Shown here: piece after piece, positions 59,075 through 64,000 of the stretch
Numbering within the stretch: the stretch's first letter is position 1
Layout of the letters: each line of letters opens with the position of its first letter
Assembly: GCA_009602735.1 (NCBI GenBank)
Contig: WELA01006739.1
Span: 1-64,000, forward strand
DNA length: 64,000 bases
Direction: 5' to 3'
DNA from: Mesotaenium endlicherianum
Lineage: Eukaryota; Streptophyta; Zygnematophyceae; Zygnematales; Mesotaeniaceae
Position numbers and translations under genes: made by a program
Notes under the pieces: generated by a model
What the model was told of the DNA's origin: nothing
The model's input: only the letters and a program-made list of their open reading frames with translations
Databases searched by the model: none

Positions 59075-60361
59075 GGAATTTCTATTCACCTGAATCACCG
59101 AATCCGAAGTTCTCAAAAGTAGGACGGAAGTCTCTTACTTCCACATAGGCTTTATGCCTTAAGGTTCTTGGGTTCACAGGCGAGCAAATTATAGCTTGCA
59201 GAAATCACACTCTAAGCAGCTTGACATACAACGTCAGATGCAGAGAAAGTCGCCCTTCAGGCTTTCGCTTAACTTTCACAAAGTCACAGCTTGCAAAAAT
59301 CTGAAACTGCACGTCTATGCTAGCCTGGGTCAAGCTCTTCACTTAGCACCCCGCCTTAACAGCTCTTCACTGCCAGGCTAGGCTCACTCAGTTCTTCACT
59401 GAGAGCTTTATCTGTCAATACTACTCCCTCTCTTCGAGATGCGAATGCGACTTCTGAGAATTTGGAAACTAACACACAACTCACCATTTTAAGATTGCTT
59501 CACACACTGGTGGCGTTCGGCCGAATCTGTGCTAATCTCCTAGCAGATTCTATTTTGCAAGTCTCCTACTTTCAATAGTGAGATTCCCTCTTGGGAACTC
59601 CTACAATCCTAACTTATCTATGATACACTGAGAAGAATCTTCAGCGTCGGCGAAAGCGTGGGGCCTCGGCTCTCCAATGGCCTTGGGAACTCCTTCTTCT
59701 TCTTCGCGCCCTTCTTCTCTTTCCTTCTGCTCTTTCTGCTCCTTGGCAGAGTTGCGTGAGAGTGAATGACATGTCTCAGGCAAGATTCGTGCCTTTCGCA
59801 GGCACCACACAGCATCATCTTTTGAGAATGCCGTGCTTAGTCACAAGGCTTAGTTGCATGTCGCTTCTGCCTAGCCATGCTCAACTCAAACTCGTAGTCA
59901 CTCAGCATGCATGCACACCTCGTGACTGTCGCGCGTGGCTGCTTAGCTTCTAAGCTGGCGGTCACGCCTAATTGGCTCATGGCTAAGAACTCCTGAGCCG
60001 CGTGTACAAGCAAATGCCACTTGCTCAAGATTCCCAACCGGGCGTAATTTATCTTGGCATTGCGGCCATGACCTGGTTTAATATGCCAGTCACACAGTAC
60101 CTGACTTGATACCTGCTGGGCGGCTCATCACTGATCCCCAGCTTCTAGCGTTGCGGCTGTCTATGCTGTCAAAACCTTCCCCATCCCTGGGTGTGGGCAC
60201 ATTGACATTGACCCCTTTGCCAGTGGTCTTGACGCCGACATAACCGCTGACTGCGACGTAATCAGTCAAGTGGTCGGTGAGTCAATGTTGACCTTCCGTT
60301 CCTGGGTGGCCGTAGTCTGCGCTACGCGTGCGGCACGGTCAATTGGATAGTAGTCGCGACA
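59075..60361 (-). repeat. LTR-B, probable 5' LTR of the chimera
   Basis: Read on the minus strand it begins TGTCGCGACT at 60361. The part to about 59650 matches 13350-14065. The inner edge (about 59075) is estimated from the distance to gag and is uncertain; I could not place a confident primer-binding site. Confidence 0.6.
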
Positions 60362-61235
60362 TACATTGTTTGATAAATGATTGCATCACATTTAATTATT
60401 TGTCACACGCGTGTGCCGATTAATTCCCTGACGATTGGCAAAACGACCGAGATACTATTGCAAAAAGCGTCGTAACGTAATTCGACTACTTCGCAAAAGT
60501 ACGACATAATTATTCATAAAGTTACTTTGATTAAATTATGAGATGATAACTTAATGAATCATTGTTTGATTAAGTTATTTTGATTGTCACTATTTCGAAT
60601 AATGCACAGTCACAGATTTGGATTTACGACCAGTCGTTAATACGAACAAACAATCTTATCATTAATACGAACAAACAGTCGTAATAGTCAAACGAAACGA
60701 AATATGCAAAGTCACTTTGTATCCGAGCGGATTCGAACCCGCAACTTGTCGTTTGAAGCGTTCACACCTAACCGATTGGCCAAAGTAGCTTTTTAAACTA
60801 CCGGTTCATGACGAAAGCATGTGTACGCGACTTCGCGAGCAGTCGCGACTTTTCAGAAAGTCGCGAGAACCGCGAAAACGCCCATTTGGCGCGAAACGGT
60901 TTTTCGGAAACCGTCGAAAAGTCTCCAAACGGCCAAACGGCGCGTTCGGAGCATTCAGCCGAAATGGGTCGTACCCTTTTGCCTGATTTTGTTGACATGA
61001 ACCAGTGCCTAGGTGGTGACTCGAAGCACTTCAGTGCCTCACGTTGTGCAGGTATAAATACCTTTAGAGTCATTGTGAGTGCAACTCTCACAAGCACACA
61101 TTCTACGTTAGTTTTCATTTTCGCTTTCTTGAGGATTTGTCAATTTGCACAAGTATATAGATTTTCTTTCCACTTCAATTAAATATTCCTTGAATACCGA
61201 GGAAAAGATCCTCTCGAAAAGCGGAAACGTCACAC
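60362..61235. other. Interval with tRNA-like box, hairpins and a TATA-like motif
   Basis: No protein gene seen. Around 60848-60872 and 60898-60920 there are short perfect hairpins (TCGCGACTTT/AAAGTCGCGA and ACGGTTT/AAACCGT). A TATAAATA motif lies at 61053-61060. The composition suggests a remnant LTR or promoter of another element. Confidence 0.3.
60721..60788 (-). repeat. tRNA-derived sequence (SINE head or tRNA pseudogene)
   Basis: The minus strand has a near-consensus A box (TGGCCAATCGGTTAGG, 60782-60767) and a perfect B box (GGTTCGAATCC, 60739-60729) at tRNA-like spacing. The acceptor ends do not pair, and the T stem only pairs with a non-standard loop, so it is not a functional tRNA. 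Its place in retroelement-rich DNA favours a SINE or a decayed tRNA copy. Confidence 0.5.
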
Positions 61236-61471
61236 TGAATCCAAGGCGAGAAGCCATTGATATGCACTGCCTCCTAGCCTTGCTTATGTGTGAGTAACTG
61301 ATTGCATTATTGATGCTAGTTTACTTTCAATTGACTTACGAGTATTGTCCAATGCTAGTGTGTTGTCTTTTGCTGTTTAATCAATTAACAGAAAATAGCA
61401 TAAAGATTACTTGTTGATATAAAGATCTTCATTAATTGTTAATCGCCTTTTTAATAAGTCGATTCATTTCA
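61236..61471 (+). repeat. LTR-A, last 236 bp only
   Basis: Matches the 3' third of LTR-A from CTGAATCCAAGGCGAG to TTCATTTCA. It abuts the methyltransferase reading frame of the family B element at 61472. Confidence 0.85.
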
Positions 61472-62155
61472 ACTGGCCTGGTACGTACCGCCAGCGCCTC
61501 TTCCATTGTCAATGCCGTCGGTGATCGTCGTGTAAGGTCCTCCATCTCTCTCTGGATCTCAATAGACATGTCGTTGGTCCAAAATATTCTGGCCCTATGG
61601 GATAAACCTCCGTGCTTGCCGTCGTTGATTAGCACATGATGACCCAAGGTAGAGTCGAAAATCAGCCATGGCTCTCCCGGCTTCATCTGCTTGTAATCCA
61701 TTCTTGGATGCACGTTCTCAATCACAAACACTGGTGGGTGATAGTGCTGACGTTCCCGCAGCATGCTGATGATTTTCACCATCCATCTCCAGTGTTGTGC
61801 TCGTGAATCACTGAATCCCCTCCTGTTCCCAACTTGAAAAAACGGTTGACAAGGGAATCTAGCAAAGATCCAGTCCATCCTGTAGCCATACAGGTCTTCT
61901 GGCTTCACATTAATAATGTCGCCTCCAGCGATGCGCTCAACATTAGTGTATGCAGGCACCAACCCCTGAAAGTGATGCATTTGCTGCATCTGACTCATGA
62001 CTTCTCTGAATGCTAGAAAAGCGTGGTTACCATTGTCCACATACAGGACTTTGTCCACCTGTATCCCTCGCTAGATCAATGCTATGGTCCCAGACCCAAG
62101 TCCGGCGAACAATTCCAACACCACTACTCCCTTTTTACGAAAAAGATCTTCCATC
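61472..62155 (-). pseudogene. DNMT3-like C5 cytosine methyltransferase domain in a retrotransposon
   Basis: Motif I is VVVLELFAGLGSG (about 62124-62086, SAM binding). RGIQVDKVLYVDNG resembles the DNMT3 segment that follows motif I. The catalytic motif IV is ARFPCQPFFQVG with the Cys in TTC-CCT-TGT-CAA at 61856-61845. Motif VI is VIENV at 61725-61711. SHRARIFWTND is very close to the HRARYFW motif of the DNMT3/DRM group. Motif IV has PCQ where animal DNMT3 has PCN. One TAG between motif I and the next segment (about 62071) splits the domain. The C-terminal end is cut by LTR-A. The key catalytic residues are otherwise present. Confidence 0.85.
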
Positions 62156-62800
62156 CTGACGATGCCTTGCGGCAGCGGCTCGACTCCAGGCATCAGATTT
62201 GCAGTAGAGGTAACTGGGTAGGGTAATAACAGCAGCTCTTGCGAGCCGTGGTCCCTGTTACTCACAGTTTCCAATTGCTCCATAATCCAAGGTTGCCATA
62301 CCAAGGGTGTTGGCATGTTGATGCTCGTATAGCTTTCCGCTTCGCGCTTCATGATGTTGTCGTAGGATTCTGGGTACCTGTCGTTAACGCAGCAGTCTAG
62401 CAGCCCATAGTTTGCTCCTCCTGTGCAAACCATCTTCACAGGAATTTCTCCCGCTTGTTGCTGATCTGTTGACTGGTAAGTCACCCTCCGCTTCCGCAGA
62501 TCAATGACCATACCCAAGGGAATCAGCGCTTCCGTTCCCAAGAGAACATCATACTTCTCTGCCTCCGTCACTGTGCACTCCATGAGTAGTGACGCCTCTT
62601 CAGGTTTCCTTGAATTTACTGTGATTTCCACAGGCTTGCGGGTAATCCCACAAGACTTTGAGACTTGCCCTGAGGCAGTTCTCAATTGGAAAGGACTCTC
62701 TTTCAGGTTTTTTGCTGTCAATCCTAGAGCTTTCACAGCTCGCTTTCCGAGGATAATTAGCTGTGCGCCCGTATCCAACAGAATGTTATGAGCTGCCTAG
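62156..62800 (-). pseudogene. Family B retropepsin-type protease and linker to methyltransferase
   Basis: DTGAQLIILGKRAV is the active-site motif of an aspartic protease that processes the polyprotein. YDVLLGTEALIPLGMVIDL is its C-terminal half, with the LLG motif. A linker of about 100 residues leads in frame into methyltransferase motif I. A TAG precedes the DTG by ten codons (about 62799). Confidence 0.8.
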
Positions 62801-64000
62801 TTGTTGAATATTAACGTACCATCCCTATTCAGCACTCTCACGGTGCTGAAATTGGTAGGCAATAAGGCGCTGTTTGCACCCTCCTCAGCTATATCCAGCT
62901 GATGTTCGGCTTCTTCAACCGCGAACGGATATGTGATATGCAAATCAGCGAGAGAAAACAAAGGAGCATGCTGGATCCGGTGTTCCACCAGGGCCTTCAG
63001 CTTCTCCAGCGAGAAACTAAATGTCTTGTGCGTCCTAGGCCTGGCTTGTCGCAGCTGCGAGATCTCGTTTTCATCCAGAGTGATTCGGAAAGTCTGAGGA
63101 AGCTTCCCAGCATTCCTTGGCACCAGACGGTCGTGATCTGCTTGCTCGGCAGCCATTGTACCCACAGCCTTTGTAGGCATCAGTTGCTCGCCTTTGCAGA
63201 CAGTCTTTTCTGCAACATCTGCATCATAATAGACATTAGGCGCATTTAGTTTTGCAAATTGAGCTTTCAAATCAGCAATTTCTGCACTCATAGCGTCATA
63301 CTTCTAGTTACCCTTGCGGTTACCAGAGCCACCCTTTTCTTTCTTTTTCTCCTTGTCTGCCTCTTCCGTGGCAGCATTTGCCCATGGCGGCTTTAGATTT
63401 GGGTTCTTAGACCAGCACTCATCTTCTGAGTGTCCCTTCTTGCTGCGCCTTGCTAGCAGATAGTTGCTTAGCATCCGGGTACGGACAATCTCTCTTCTGA
63501 TGTCCCGATTTCCCGCAATTCCAACAACCTTCTGTTGTTTCAGCAGTGTTAGCGTGCTTTGCAAACTTATTGAAAGACCCGCTCTTCTTCTTAAACTGAT
63601 AATTAGAGCTGTTGGCGTTAGGAGGAGAGGATTCCCCCTCCTCTCAGGAGCCATAAGCGTCCTGGAAGCCTCCTTATCCAACACTTTACCTTCTTCGATA
63701 TTGCGTGCTATTTCAGCCGCCTCGTCAATGTCCCAGTCTATCCCGTGCTTCGCAGACAGGTGTGGCCTGACTTCACAATCTGTTTCCTTGCCCAAGCACA
63801 ACCGAAATTTGTCAGCCACTATTCTGGACTCGTAGATTTTTGCCTTTTTGGCGAGGTCTACCAATCTGGATTTAACCTCCATGACTGTCTCTTTATTCTG
63901 ACGGACAAAATACACATAACGGTGCACCTTAAGACTGCGATCCTCTGGGAATCGTGCTTCAAGCAACTTGAAGAAACGACGCAGGCAATGCTCGGGGTCT
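62797..64000 (-). pseudogene. Family B gag with zinc knuckles, 5' end outside window
   Basis: The frame from the edge reads CLRRFFKLLEARFPEDRS and a gag domain (VKSRLVDLAKKAKIYESRIV to EAAEIARNIEEG). Near 63640 the frame shifts; the shifted frame carries a zinc knuckle, CWNCGKSGHQKRDC (about 63530-63490). The original frame resumes with GHSEDECW, the second half of another knuckle, and a Lys-rich tail. A TAG at about 63304 separates this from a 164-codon extension, MSAEIADLKAQ to NRDGTLIFNN. The pattern suggests one gag-pro precursor broken by mutation. Confidence 0.75.

Larger units (their letters stand above)
52058..60361 (-). mobile_element. Chimeric retrotransposon: family B 5' end, family A pol-ORF3-3' LTR
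   Basis: Minus-strand element reading LTR-B (60361 to about 59075), gag of family B (59015 to about 58058), then at about 58057 a switch to family A inside its zinc knuckle. Protease (with a 276-N gap), RT with an internal deletion, RNase H, integrase, chromodomain, spacer, ORF3, polypurine tract and LTR-A (52779-52058) follow. The two LTRs are of different types, so it cannot be a normal insertion product. Several stops and frameshifts show it is dead. Confidence 0.8.
61472..64000 (-). mobile_element. Family B retrotransposon with gag, protease and cytosine methyltransferase (partial)
   Basis: The minus-strand element enters at the right edge and is cut at 61471 by LTR-A. Order: gag with zinc knuckles, retropepsin, then directly a C5 cytosine methyltransferase domain. 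No RT is visible, because it would lie beyond the cut. Three in-frame stops, all TAG, and one compensated frameshift interrupt an otherwise continuous polyprotein. The gag matches the one in the chimera, which links this element with LTR-B. Confidence 0.85.

Noticed and set aside
60721-60788. Functional tRNA gene
   Set aside because: The acceptor ends do not pair, the T stem is irregular and no convincing anticodon arm forms.
51748-61476. A single LTR-A split by the composite element, with duplication
   Set aside because: The outer flanks TGGGT and ACTGG do not match and about 190 bp of LTR is missing, so this remains only a possibility.

Overview
This window looks like nuclear DNA from a green alga. 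The evidence is spliceosomal genes with GT-AG introns, a plant-type plastid phylloquinone gene, a plant-type CABIN1 gene, Ty3/gypsy retrotransposons with a chromodomain and an initiator-tRNA-Met-like primer-binding site, and N-filled scaffold gaps. A streptophyte such as Klebsormidium is my tentative guess: from memory, retrotransposons carrying cytosine methyltransferases have been described there (and in dinoflagellates), and one is present here. Genes are GC-rich with CAG repeats; intergenic DNA is more AT-rich.

Layout. 1-10570 is a nest of Ty3/gypsy family 'A'. An outer plus-strand element (1-457 and 7567-10570) is interrupted in its chromodomain by a complete minus-strand element (458-7566) with a 5-bp target duplication. 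Family A carries an extra gene, ORF3, downstream of pol. 10740-14065 holds a fragment of a different gypsy pol, a solo LTR-A and part of another LTR type (LTR-B). 14371-18930 is a nine-exon menA/ABC4 gene; 21028-25879 is an eight-exon TMEM135-like gene; 28290-45364 is a very long gene for a CABIN1-like subunit of the HIR histone chaperone. A small unknown two-exon gene lies at 46838-47562 on the minus strand. 48574-50052 is a Mutator-like element with a Harbinger-type MITE inserted in one of its terminal repeats, followed by a second MITE. 51753-64000 returns to retroelements: a chimera of family B (LTR, gag) with family A (pol, ORF3, LTR), then a family B element with gag, protease and a DNMT3-like cytosine methyltransferase, which runs off the right edge.

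How the parts relate. The host genes are unrelated single-function genes (phylloquinone synthesis, organelle membrane biology, H3.3-type chromatin assembly). The retroelements are connected with each other. Family A has a gag/pol overlap with a canonical -1 slippery heptamer, two polypurine tracts bracketing ORF3, and repeated CAG-to-TAG nonsense mutations. That mutation pattern is what deamination of methylated CHG sites would produce. Family B brings its own methyltransferase domain. The most unusual items are the methyltransferase-bearing element, ORF3, the A/B chimera and the CAG-to-TAG decay pattern.
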